Shown one piece after another: positions 46,074-53,834 of a stretch of DNA of 64,000 bases (the stretch's first letter is position 1; each line of letters starts with the position of its first letter). The notes under the pieces are model-generated. The model was not told the origin of the DNA and ran no database searches. It saw only the letters and a program-made list of their open reading frames with translations. The stretch is from Gillisia xinjiangensis (GTDB taxonomy: Bacteria > Bacteroidota > Bacteroidia > Flavobacteriales > Flavobacteriaceae): the NCBI RefSeq assembly GCF_046298265.1, contig NZ_JBKAHK010000005.1:264525-328524 (forward strand), in the 5' to 3' direction. A program made the translations under genes and the position numbers.

Positions 46074-46289
46074 TTATTTTTTTTCTGAAATTGTTAAACT
46101 TCTAAGCATTGAAAACAACAAACCACCTGAAACTGCACCTAAAATATAGAGAATTGCACTAACAAAGGCAAGCGGCAACTCCATATGCCAGCTGATAAAA
46201 CTTAACCTCACCGTTTCTAAATTTTGAAAAGTGAAAAGTATTACTGCTCCCAGGAAGAGCAGTAAGACTAATGATTTGAGAAATTTCAT
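46074..46289 (-). CDS. LapA-domain (DUF1049) membrane protein
   Basis: The 71-residue protein has two hydrophobic helices with the LapA pattern FTFQNLETVRLSFISWHMELPLAFV. It lies 3 bases downstream of the small lipoprotein gene on the same strand. By family knowledge it assists lipopolysaccharide assembly complexes, though Bacteroidetes members are uncharacterised. Confidence 0.8.
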   Translation of the reverse strand: MKFLKSLVLLLFLGAVILFTFQNLETVRLSFISWHMELPLAFVSAILYILGAVSGGLLFSMLRSLTISEKK

Positions 46290-46292
46290 TTT

Positions 46293-46694
46293 TTATTCAT
46301 TAAAAGAGGTTCTTGAAATTTCAAGACCTGCAGGATAACTTAAATTACCCTGGTCTTCTGCTGTAATAAAAATTTCCTTAACATCGTAAGGTGTTGTTGT
46401 TTCCAAAACTGCCTTTTTAGCATTCTTATTGGATAACTGGCCTAAATTTTTGATTGAACCGTTATCAATTACAACCCAAACACTATAATTGTTTTTTGGA
46501 GGATTTAATCTACTTGCTTCAGCTAAATTTCTTGCGGTTAATTCAATAATATAATTATTGTTCTTGTCTTGTTTTTTCTTGGCAGTAATTTCAGCAGCAG
46601 GTACCGTACTGGAAATTGGAAATTTTGCGGTTGACGCACAGGAGGTCATTATCGCAACAATTGCAATGATTATTAAATTCTTAAGTGTTTTCAT
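46293..46694 (-). CDS. Small lipoprotein, paralogue of 39700-40113
   Basis: The 133-residue protein has a lipobox (IMTSC, Cys about 19) and the same core as its paralogue (FPISSTVPAAEITAKKK, LAEASRLNPPK, VKEIFITAEDQGNLSYPAGLEISR). It is followed 3 bases later by the LapA gene. The conserved 22-bp motif lies 25 bases upstream. Confidence 0.78.
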   Translation of the reverse strand: MKTLKNLIIIAIVAIMTSCASTAKFPISSTVPAAEITAKKKQDKNNNYIIELTARNLAEASRLNPPKNNYSVWVVIDNGSIKNLGQLSNKNAKKAVLETTTPYDVKEIFITAEDQGNLSYPAGLEISRTSFNE

Positions 46695-46719
46695 TTTTTT
46701 ATATCTGTAATGTTAAATT

Positions 46720-46741
46720 CCTACTCATAAGGCTTTTCGGA
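46720..46741 (-). promoter_or_regulatory. Conserved stress-block promoter motif, copy 3
   Basis: On the minus strand it reads as TCCGAAAAGC followed by CTTATGAGTAGG. It lies 25 bases upstream of the lipoprotein gene; the spacing to the start codon is similar in all three copies. Confidence 0.6.
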
Positions 46742-46828
46742 TGACGCCAGGTACAAATTTCGTAAGAAATCCCTTCATTTTCAAATACTTTAAAAGAAAA
46801 GAACTAATTGAGAGTTAATTAAACCTTT

Positions 46829-47842
46829 TCAAGAGTTAATATAGTTACCAGGAGTTTTTCCAAATCTTTCTTTAAACCTAACACTGAACATGGAAGGGCT
46901 TTTATATCCACAAAAATTGGCAACCTCCTTAACACTCATTTGGTCATCTTCAAGAAGTACTTTTGCTTTATTTAATCGCTCTGTTCTAAGAATTTCAGTA
47001 AATGTTTTGCCATACATTTTTTTAAAGCCAATTTTAAGTTTTGTTTCATTTGTTGCTATTGCTCTTGAGACAGATTTGAGTGTGAGTTTTTTATCAAGAT
47101 TATCGAGTATGTGTTCTTTTGCTTTTTTAATTATTGTTACATCGTGCACCTTTAACACTTTTGGAGTACGCCCTTTATTTTTTTCTTGCTTATACTGTTC
47201 AGCTTGTAACCATAAAAGTTCTAATGCTTTGGATTCTAAAAAAAAACGCTTTATAATTCCCGCCTTTTCTGTATTTAAAATTTCATTTATGGTATCACAA
47301 ATATTTAGGCTATAATTTCCGTGATAAATAAAATGATTTTCCATGTGTTTGTTCTTCAACACTGTTCCGATTTCTTTTGGGAGTTCGAAGAAATCTGATT
47401 TTAAATCAATCGAAAAGCTTTTTGTCTCAATTTGCAGGAAGAAGATTTCAAGATTGTTTTGAACAGGAAATGTAAAGAGTTGATTTTTATTGCCTTTTGC
47501 GGCAACCATGCAAGAAAAGTTATCTGTTAAACGATATATTATAGTGGGAGATACTGTATGTATCAATTCTCCCTTTTTTATAAAGAAAAATCGCAGGTAG
47601 TTGTTTTGGTCTTCATTAAACTCAAGTTGAAATGATGAAGAAATATCTCCCCTGAGGATATTAAAATTAAAACCTTTGTCAAACTCATAACTTTTAAGGG
47701 TTAAATTCCCTGTAGCTTTTGAAAAAACACTTTGATACTCAAAGCCTTCTTTTTCAAATTTTGATTTCAAAGGTGCGTTTAATGCATAATGAATTCCTTC
47801 GGCGCTATTATTTTTTATTTTTATTTTCATATTAGAGCTCAT
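46829..47842 (-). CDS. AraC-family transcriptional regulator
   Basis: The 337-residue protein has an N-terminal cupin-like sensing domain and a C-terminal double helix-turn-helix: KLTLKSVSRAIATNETKLKIGFKKMYGKTF and SVKEVANFCGYKSPSMFSVRFKERFGKTPGNY. It is upstream, in transcription order, of the whole minus-strand stress block and is a reasonable candidate to control the shared 22-bp motif. That regulatory link is inference. Confidence 0.88.
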   Translation of the reverse strand: MSSNMKIKIKNNSAEGIHYALNAPLKSKFEKEGFEYQSVFSKATGNLTLKSYEFDKGFNFNILRGDISSSFQLEFNEDQNNYLRFFFIKKGELIHTVSPTIIYRLTDNFSCMVAAKGNKNQLFTFPVQNNLEIFFLQIETKSFSIDLKSDFFELPKEIGTVLKNKHMENHFIYHGNYSLNICDTINEILNTEKAGIIKRFFLESKALELLWLQAEQYKQEKNKGRTPKVLKVHDVTIIKKAKEHILDNLDKKLTLKSVSRAIATNETKLKIGFKKMYGKTFTEILRTERLNKAKVLLEDDQMSVKEVANFCGYKSPSMFSVRFKERFGKTPGNYINS

Positions 47843-47872
47843 GTGTTAAAAATGTGTGTGTTAGCATTGGCT

Positions 47873-47996
47873 ACAACGGTACCGGTTAACGCAAGTTGGC
47901 GGAGTAGGGGACACGTTCTTGTCGGATTAAGACTAGTTTTGTTGGTTAAGTTAATTATTTTCTTTCTAATGCTACCGCCTATTCATGTTGTTAGGC
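47873..47996 (-). repeat. attC-like imperfect palindrome, site 1
   Basis: The left arm starts ACAACGGTACC and includes GCAAGTTGGCGG; the right arm includes CCGCCTATTCATGTTGTTAGGC. It is the outermost repeat, between the AraC gene and the first small gene. The CDS 47972-48526 ends inside it. Confidence 0.5.
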
Positions 47997-48526
47997 AAAG
48001 TTTGATTCTCGATAAATGGCTGATGGTCCGTCCAATCCTCAAGATTTTCATATCTAACAGCTTTCCAATTATTACAATGAAAAGTGCCCGAAATAATCGT
48101 GTCATTTTCTGAATAGCCAAATTCATCAGGTAAAATAAGCTCATAAGTTCCCCATACATTTTGAGCAATTTTATAATTAAATGTATTGATGTGGATTTTG
48201 TATTTTATTATAGAAACAGAATCAATTTTATTTTTATCAAATTGCTTTTCCTCAGACACTTTTAAAAATTCAATTTTCTGAATTGTAGAATCTTTTAGGT
48301 AAATAGTTTGAAATCTATATTGTCTGGGGGGACCAGGGAAAAAATATGTCGATGTTTTATTTCCTTTTTTTAATTCGCTTTTACTTGGAAATTCTATTCT
48401 CGGTTGAATTATCAGTGTATTTTGTTCAATATTTTTCTCACAATTGCAAAAACCAATAAGAGTATTTGATTTCTCCTTTTTTAGGTACACTAAATCTACT
48501 ACTGTGCGAGCCGGCGAGCAGGACAA
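47972..48526 (-). CDS. Orphan protein, N-terminally truncated at a repeat
   Basis: The 184-residue frame begins inside the repeat at 48501-48595, so its first codons derive from the repeat and the natural start is lost or uncertain. The body (LIGFCNCEKNIEQN, FFPGPPRQYRFQTIYLKDSTIQ, VWGTYELILPDEFGYSENDT) is beta-rich and matches no family I recognise. The C-terminus (TLPNNMNRR) is encoded by the other repeat's palindrome. Confidence 0.45.
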   Translation of the reverse strand: MSCSPARTVVDLVYLKKEKSNTLIGFCNCEKNIEQNTLIIQPRIEFPSKSELKKGNKTSTYFFPGPPRQYRFQTIYLKDSTIQKIEFLKVSEEKQFDKNKIDSVSIIKYKIHINTFNYKIAQNVWGTYELILPDEFGYSENDTIISGTFHCNNWKAVRYENLEDWTDHQPFIENQTLPNNMNRR

Positions 48527-48595
48527 TTAAGCTATTGCAAGCGAGCAGGGAGTTTCGATTTGAGACTGGTTAGCATTGTTTTGATATATTGTTAC
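48501..48595 (-). repeat. attC-like imperfect palindrome, site 2 (left side deleted)
   Basis: This copy belongs to the family with TGTGCGAGCYGGCGAGC and TTTCGATTTGAGACTG...AGCATTGTTTT. The usual left AACGT...TATAAAAA arm is missing and is replaced directly by the truncated gene, which indicates a deletion. Confidence 0.6.
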
Positions 48596-48960
48596 CCACT
48601 TTTGTGACACATTCGAGTGGGCACGTACTATTGTCCGTTATTTTATCGCTAAAAGGCTTAATCTATTAGTTTTAAGACTTAAATAATTGATCACTTCCCT
48701 GCTTGATTTCCAGACAAATAAGCCAATCCAATTATAAAATAGAACTATATATTCCTATATAAATTTTTTCATTTTTTTTCTCCACATTTTTTATCCTGTA
48801 GAATGCTATTATTGCAATTAAACCTCAGAAGAAATAATCCATTTTTTAAAATTATTTGAGATTAGTTTTGTTTTATGAACTATAAGTGCACTTTTTATCA
48901 AATAGTTATACTTTAAATGATATTTAGAACTTTCATATTATTCAGTAGGAGCAATTGTGG
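48596..48960. other. Gene-free stretch between two repeats
   Basis: These 365 bases are very AT-rich and contain no gene I can support. It may be the remnant of a cassette whose gene has decayed. Confidence 0.4.
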
Positions 48961-49100
48961 GCAACGGTCATGTATAAAAATATGTGGCGGCCTGGAGCGT
49001 TGCGTTTTTTTCCACCAGAACTAAGTTAATTAAAATAAGGGGAGTAATCCTTATGGCTGGATGCCGCCATAATTTTTTTATTTTATTGGCCTTGCGTTGT
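48961..49100 (-). repeat. attC-like imperfect palindrome, site 3
   Basis: The left arm GCAACGGTCATGTATAAAAATATGTGGCGGC is mirrored by GCCGCCATAATTTTTTTATTT...GCGTTGT. The arms share GGCGGC/GCCGCC and an AT-rich flank. Confidence 0.55.
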
Positions 49101-49103
49101 ATT

Positions 49104-49478
49104 TTAGGAGTATGTTTCCAATAAACAATCTTTATGATCATCCAGGAACTCCTCTACCTCTTCAATGAATGACGAGTCTTTTTGTTGACGATTAATTGTT
49201 AAATGGATTACTATAGAGTTTGGATCTGGAGGAAAGCCTGTTGTAATTGTCCAGGATAACGCATTTGGACATTCTGATAATGCAAACCGTAAGCCGCCCT
49301 TTATTTCAGATCGAGTTAGAGTAAACTCTCCCCAAATACCGCCTATACTGGCTTTGTCTTTGATTTGGTTGCCTATTACGAAAATTTCATTACTCATTGA
49401 ATCAAGATTGCTTAAAGTTAAAATTTTTTGAATATCACTTTCCTGTACTTTAACTTTAATTATTCGGAAAAACTCCAT
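49104..49478 (-). CDS. Orphan cassette protein
   Basis: The 124-residue soluble product (MEFFRIIKVKVQESD, IGGIWGEFTLTRSEIKGG, LRFALSECPNALSWTITTGFPPDP) is not recognised. It is bracketed by repeats at both ends, like a single-gene cassette, and has no signal peptide or membrane helix. Confidence 0.55.
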   Translation of the reverse strand: MEFFRIIKVKVQESDIQKILTLSNLDSMSNEIFVIGNQIKDKASIGGIWGEFTLTRSEIKGGLRFALSECPNALSWTITTGFPPDPNSIVIHLTINRQQKDSSFIEEVEEFLDDHKDCLLETYS

Positions 49479-49540
49479 GTTTCGATTGATTTATTTTATT
49501 AATTTTATTAATTCGAGTATGAGAAACAATGAAGGTCAAG

Positions 49541-49740
49541 GTTCTCTGGTATGGCAAGTAGCGTGCAAATAATCGTAGGCCATTTCCATTTGCTTTTAAG
49601 TTTTTAAATATACAAAAACTTTGGGGTTGGTACTTAGCAGCTATTTGTTATAGCATCAATGAAAAAGCAGTAATCGAGTATCTTTAATATTCACTATAAA
49701 AACTAAAGTTGCTTTTCATTGGATACATTGTTGTAAAACG
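49541..49740 (-). repeat. attC-like imperfect palindrome, site 4, interrupted by a 72-bp IS remnant
   Basis: The left arm GGTATGGCAAGTAGCG pairs loosely with AGCTATTTGTTATAGC. The right end ATTGTTGT resumes only after the inserted remnant (49655-49726). Confidence 0.5.
49655..49726 (+). mobile_element. 72-bp deletion derivative of the IS110/IS1111-type element
   Basis: The first 53 bases match the left end of the IS at 62618 and 63956 (one T/G difference). The last 19 bases end GCTTTTCATTGGATAC. The ends carry inverted CAATGAAAA(A)GC, a subterminal inverted repeat. There is no transposase, so it is a MITE-like relic. It sits between TATAG and CATTGTTG of a repeat. Confidence 0.65.
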
Positions 49741-49743
49741 TTT

Positions 49744-50355
49744 TTATTCAACCGTGAAGTAATATTCTCTTTCAGATTCATTTAAAAATCTCCACGAAAC
49801 ATTATCACATCTATTAAAACCAATTTGATTAGGATGATTTTCAATCGGATAATTATTTATGATGAATTCATTTCTCTCTACGTTCCGAATTACTCCATCT
49901 TGCCAGCTAATTACATAATCACCTGTTGAGTTTGGTTTTAATCCTATTTTATAAGTGTAAAACATATTACCACTTTCTAATTCGGGAATAACTTGTAATT
50001 GTGCATTTTCACACCTTGGAAGAGTCGAAAACTGACCCATGTCATACGTTAAATCAAATTTATCAATAGCGTCTTTACAATTGGATACTTCAGTAGGTTC
50101 AATAAATTTATAAATTGAAAAAATATCGCTTTGAGGATTTTCGGCAAAAACAGAATCATTTAATGTTAAATCAAACGCCTTACTTGATATGCTACCAGTT
50201 ATCCATATAGTATCATTAAGTGAAAAATTTGATTGAGCTGTAACATTTACTTTATATAAATTAAAAACTAGAGTGCTTTCTTCAAATTCGTCTTCGCATT
50301 GAAAAGCCATTAGTAAAGGTGCCACAAGTACAAATTTTAAAGTTTTCTTAAACAT
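49744..50355 (-). CDS. Secreted or lipid-anchored orphan cassette protein
   Basis: The 203-residue product starts with a hydrophobic leader (LKFVLVAPLLMAFQCEDEFEE), where the Cys at residue 20 could be a lipobox variant (MAFQC). The rest has beta strands (SNFSLNDTIWITGSISS) and ends in a YYFTVE motif. It is not recognised. It lies between repeats 4 and 5. Confidence 0.55.
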   Translation of the reverse strand: MFKKTLKFVLVAPLLMAFQCEDEFEESTLVFNLYKVNVTAQSNFSLNDTIWITGSISSKAFDLTLNDSVFAENPQSDIFSIYKFIEPTEVSNCKDAIDKFDLTYDMGQFSTLPRCENAQLQVIPELESGNMFYTYKIGLKPNSTGDYVISWQDGVIRNVERNEFIINNYPIENHPNQIGFNRCDNVSWRFLNESEREYYFTVE

Positions 50356-50413
50356 AATTTTTCTTTTTAAAACCTAAGTGCAAAATTGAGGAAAAGGTTG
50401 GGTCAAATGTTTT

Positions 50414-50540
50414 ACAAGGTCTCGAATAACGCAAGATGCGGCTTGAGAGTCTCAAATTTATCAGTTAAGCACTATTTTTAAAAGGTAGTCAAAAGTGACA
50501 TTTTCGGGAGGTATTCCGCAATTTGTGTTATTCCTTTTTG
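50414..50540 (-). repeat. attC-like imperfect palindrome, site 5
   Basis: The left arm ACAAGGTCTCGAATAACGCAAGATGCGG is mirrored by CCGCAATTTGTGTTATTCC near 50516-50534, giving about 17 paired bases around a variable loop. Confidence 0.5.
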
Positions 50541-50550
50541 TCTACTGCCT

Positions 50551-51009
50551 TTAATTCTTCTCGAATGTTAGATAATCAGTTCCACCGTTTCCACCACTAA
50601 CATCAATAAGTTCAATTTTTGTGGATGATTGAGAAATAAAATCCCAATCGTCATTTAAATCTTCAAAGTCATTTGTTAAGTTGAAATTGATGTTAAAGTC
50701 CAAATCATCTTGATCATCATCATCGCTATTGCTGTCTGTTATACTCCAAGTACCATCATAGTTATTAGTTCCATTGTTTGCATTCAAGACACCTGAACTC
50801 TTAAAGGTTAAGTTGTAACCTGTGAAATGATTTGTTTCGTCTGTACCCGAATCTATAAATTTAGTTATTCGCCAAGTTCCACTTTGGACATTACTTTGTA
50901 AGGTAGTTTGAGTATTGTTGCTCGGGCTGTCGTCATCTTTACTACAAGACATAACAAATAGCAAACTAAATAAACCTAATACCATTGATGTTAATCTAAT
51001 TGCTTTCAT
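50551..51009 (-). CDS. Lipocalin-like cassette lipoprotein
   Basis: The start at 51009 (MKAIRLTSMVLGLFSLLFVMSC) gives a lipoprotein signal; the longer frame at 51060 only adds leader in the upstream gene. The mature part carries GTWRITKFIDSGTDETNHF...LTFKSSGVLNANNG, like the lipocalin-like domain of Bacteroidetes. The upstream DUF2892 gene overlaps only the longer, rejected start. Confidence 0.72.
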   Translation of the reverse strand: MKAIRLTSMVLGLFSLLFVMSCSKDDDSPSNNTQTTLQSNVQSGTWRITKFIDSGTDETNHFTGYNLTFKSSGVLNANNGTNNYDGTWSITDSNSDDDDQDDLDFNINFNLTNDFEDLNDDWDFISQSSTKIELIDVSGGNGGTDYLTFEKN

Positions 51010-51013
51010 AGTT

Positions 51014-51226
51014 TTATTTTTTATCTGTAATCGGACAAGTTTTAATTCCAAATAATGCATAAAGTGGACAAAAGCTTATCAAGCTAGTTAAAACAAAAAC
51101 AACTGCAAGTACTAATAGCACTATTCCTAAAGTTCCTGAAATAGTTCCTGTAAAATAAAGAACTCCTACAACTGCAGCGATTATTACTCTAATAATTCTG
51201 TCTGCAATACCCATATTTTTTTTCAT
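51014..51226 (-). CDS. DUF2892 inner-membrane protein
   Basis: The 70-residue protein has the DUF2892 pattern (MGIADRIIRVIIAAVVGVLYFTG, LVLAVVFVLTSLISFCPLYALFGIKTC) with two helices. It sits between the Crp-type regulator and the lipoprotein gene, all in one direction, and may be one small operon. Confidence 0.85.
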   Translation of the reverse strand: MKKNMGIADRIIRVIIAAVVGVLYFTGTISGTLGIVLLVLAVVFVLTSLISFCPLYALFGIKTCPITDKK

Positions 51227-51302
51227 TTTTTTAGAATTTTAATTTATTGCATTATTGCAATACAAAGGTATGTAGTGTTTCATCATTTTGCAGTGACTGT
51301 GG

Positions 51303-51929
51303 TCACCACTCACCAATAATTCTTATTTCACCTGATTTTTGTAAAACTTTACCATCGGTTTCAAGTTTTTTCAAAACTCTTGTAATCACTTCACGAGCAG
51401 TTCCCAACTCATTCGCTATCTGGTTATGACTCATTATAATTGAATTATGATTTATCAATTCTGATTTCTTTTTCAAATGGTCATAAAGTCTCTTGTCCAT
51501 TCTGTCCAATAGCAAGCTTCCGATTGTATCCAGAAGTTCTGAATACCTTAAATTGAACTGATTATAAAATAGTTCGTTGAAGTCAGGATATTCTTTTAAC
51601 CAATTTGGTAAATGTTGAACTGGCAATAAAAGAACTTTTGAATCTTCCTCTGTTGTTGCAAATACTTTGCTTTGGGTGTTTTTTAGTGCGGCATAGAATG
51701 TCATAACACAGCTTTGAGCAGATTCTATGTAATAAAGTAATAATTCTTTCTCATCAAATCTTGAATATACTTTTATAAGGCCATTAATAACAATAGGCAA
51801 TACTTTAACATACTGTTGTTCCCTTAAAATTTCGGTTCCTTTTGGGAATTCCATAATAGTCGATTCATTCAGAATCTTATCAACTAAATCAGGCTTTAAA
51901 AAAGATAATATTCTTTTGTCAAACTCCAT
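51303..51929 (-). CDS. Crp/Fnr-family transcriptional regulator
   Basis: The 208-residue protein has a cyclic-nucleotide-binding-like N-terminal domain (FPKGTEILREQQYVKVLPIVINGLIKVYSR) and a C-terminal helix-turn-helix (MSHNQIANELGTAREVITRVLKKLETDGKVLQKSGEIRII). It probably controls the two genes that follow it (DUF2892, lipoprotein). It is a regulator-led three-gene cassette group, as seen in other arrays. Confidence 0.9.
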   Translation of the reverse strand: MEFDKRILSFLKPDLVDKILNESTIMEFPKGTEILREQQYVKVLPIVINGLIKVYSRFDEKELLLYYIESAQSCVMTFYAALKNTQSKVFATTEEDSKVLLLPVQHLPNWLKEYPDFNELFYNQFNLRYSELLDTIGSLLLDRMDKRLYDHLKKKSELINHNSIIMSHNQIANELGTAREVITRVLKKLETDGKVLQKSGEIRIIGEW

Positions 51930-51964
51930 TTTTTAGAATTTTTGTGTTTTTATCAGGGTTGCAG

Positions 51965-52093
51965 CCAACGGTCTCGGTTAAGGCAAGTGGCGTGGTTTGG
52001 CAACAAACTTTGCAAGTACTCACCAAACTGAAAATCCTCGCGGATTTTCAAAAGTAGGCAAGAACAAGCAATTACTTATAGCCATTGTGTTTG
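51965..52093 (-). repeat. attC-like imperfect palindrome, site 6, split by IS1182-type element
   Basis: It begins CCAACGGTCTCGGTTAAGGC and carries AAAATCCTCGCGGATTTT, a perfect inner palindrome, then AGCAATTACTTATAGCCATTG. The rest (CGGTTACTGTTGTTGT) resumes at 53258 after the IS. It belongs to the same subfamily as site 12. Confidence 0.6.
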
Positions 52094-53257
52094 TTGCACA
52101 AGTTACCGAAATTAGTTAATTTCATGGTATGCAGGGCAAAAAAGACTATCAGGAAAAACTCTTCACTTCCTTTAGGTTAAGTGACCGGGTCCCAAAAGAA
52201 AATTTTTATCGCAGATTAAAAGAGGCCCTCGACCTTGATTTCCTCTATCCACTCACCCAGAAGTTTTATGGGGAGAGCGGACAGAAAAGCATTGATCTGG
52301 TGGTATATTTCAAGATCTGCCTGGTGGGCTACCTTGAAAATATTACTTCAGATCATGGCGAGATGGACCATTGCGCAATGCGGCTGGACATTCTTTATTT
52401 CCTGGGATACGATGTAGATGAAGAGCTTCCCTGGCATAGTACCATAAGCCGTACCCGTAAATTGTTTACCGATGATGTTTTTGAGCAGGTGTTCACCCGC
52501 ATTTTTAAATTATGTGTAGAAGCAGGATTGGTAAGCGGGCATACTCAGGCGATTGATTCAGCCCCGGTAAAGGCCAATGCTTCTATGGATAGCCTGGAGC
52601 TTAAAGTCCCGGCAGAAGATCTTGAAGAGCATCTTTCCAGGCTGCGTGTGCAAAGCAGCAGGGACCGAAAAGCCAAAGAGAACAAAGCCCCTAAAGAACA
52701 ACAGAAGATTACAGCAACTAACAGTGAACTTCAGGAAATTAAAAGCCGAAACGAGAAATGGAGCAAGGATCAGGATATGCGTCCGGGTGCCAAAAAACAA
52801 AGGGAGCAGGTGCACCAGTAATAAAACGCATTACAGCCCTACAGATCCCGATGCAAGGATCAGTGTCAAACCCGGTAAAGCAAGGAAACTGAACTATTTG
52901 TGTCCAAAGCACGGTGGAACCTGTTTTTGGTACCCTCAAAGAATTCCTGGGCTTAAGAAAAGTAAACACCATCGGAATTCGCCAGGCCAATAAATGTATG
53001 CACCTGGCCGCAATAGCTTTTAACCTTAAGAAATACCTGAAGTTTACAACAAAGAAGGTAAAAACCGGGGCCAATGCTCTGAAGGATTGCAAAACCGCCG
53101 CTGCTTCTATTATAAGTGCCGAATTATTAGCCTTACAAGCCAATCTAAAGGTTCTTTTTTTGGGTTTTAAATTTCCCGATCCCAAAACAAGAATTGTTAA
53201 AAAGCCTTTAATGCTATTGAATATCTAAATCAAAGATGAGAATTAGGGCTTGTGCAA
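52094..53257 (+). mobile_element. IS1182-type insertion sequence, decayed
   Basis: The ends are TTGCACAAG (52094-52102) and CTTGTGCAA (53249-53257), a 9-bp perfect terminal inverted repeat. Total length of 1164 bp is short of the usual 1.5 kb or more. It has inserted in repeat 6, separating AGCCATTG from GTTGTTGT. Confidence 0.75.
52129..53228 (+). pseudogene. IS1182-family transposase, frameshifted with internal deletion
   Basis: Residues 1-223 (KDYQEKLFTSFRLSDRVPKENFYRRLKE, LPWHSTISRTRKLF, GHTQAIDSAPVKANASM) match the IS1182/DDE family. The frame changes near 52815 to NKTHYSPTDPDARISVKPGKARKLNY. A deletion then leads to TVEPVFGTLKEFLGLRKVNTIG in a third frame. The gene is dead: it lacks the middle part of the catalytic domain. 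Confidence 0.85.
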
Positions 53258-53282
53258 CGGTTACTGTTGTTGTAAAACGTTT

Positions 53283-53690
53283 TCATCCCCAGTTTACTCG
53301 GAGTTTTTCCAATTCGCTATCTAAGTTTTTTAGGGAATCCTGATCAATTATTTGGGTGTCGATAACTATTTTCTTTTTATCCGTTTTTAGAATGTAATCT
53401 CCCGCATATTTATTAACCATCCAGATTTCCTCTAAAGAGATTTTTACAGGAAAAAGAGTATGCTTTATAAGCATTCCGTTTTTTATGGTCAGATACTGCA
53501 TTTTCCTTTCATAAAAATAAAGAAATAGAGTGAAAACGCCACCTGCAATTAATCCCACTCCGGCAGAGTTCAATGGTAATTTGTCAGTAACAAAAGTAGA
53601 TACCAACGTAAATAAAATGCCTACGAAAATGAAAAGAAGTCCGAGTTTAAGATTTGATTTTAGCCTTTTGTCCGAGTAATTTATTTTCAT
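53283..53690 (-). CDS. Two-helix membrane cassette protein
   Basis: The 135-residue protein has two hydrophobic segments (LGLLFIFVGILFTLVSTFV and AGVGLIAGGVFTLFLYFYE), then a soluble part (PVKISLEEIWMVNKYAGDYILKT) with the look of a PH-like domain. It lies between repeat 6 and repeat 7 as a single-gene unit. It is not recognised. Confidence 0.6.
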   Translation of the reverse strand: MKINYSDKRLKSNLKLGLLFIFVGILFTLVSTFVTDKLPLNSAGVGLIAGGVFTLFLYFYERKMQYLTIKNGMLIKHTLFPVKISLEEIWMVNKYAGDYILKTDKKKIVIDTQIIDQDSLKNLDSELEKLRVNWG

Positions 53691-53705
53691 CTTGCAGAAT
53701 GTTTT

Positions 53706-53834
53706 ACAACGTTTGGTATATGAAAAGCAGGCGATTTCGTAGCACGAAACTTTCTGTTAGGCACAAACTTTGATACGAGCTAAAATACTGAATTTATTGC
53801 TATCTCGCCTATTTTTCATAGAATACATTGTTGT
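53706..53834 (-). repeat. attC-like imperfect palindrome, site 7 (clearest copy)
   Basis: The left arm ACAACGTTTGGTATATGAAAAG plus CAGGCGA is mirrored by TCGCCTATTTTTCATAGAATACATTGTTGT (split here for length: TCGCCTATTTTTCAT and AGAATACATTGTTGT), an imperfect stem of about 30 bases with mismatches on one side. The unpaired bases and the ACAAC/GTTGT ends recall attC bottom-strand folding. The C-terminal codons of the gene at 53816 lie in the right arm. Confidence 0.65.

Noticed and set aside
47989..47996. Canonical GTTAGGC R' box of integrons in repeat 1 (also near 53756)
   Set aside because: The plus-strand motif is in the wrong orientation or position relative to the other sites, so it is not taken as proof of integron cores.
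52577..52993. Independent 138-residue gene in the IS1182 element
   Set aside because: It is the shifted middle frame of the broken transposase.
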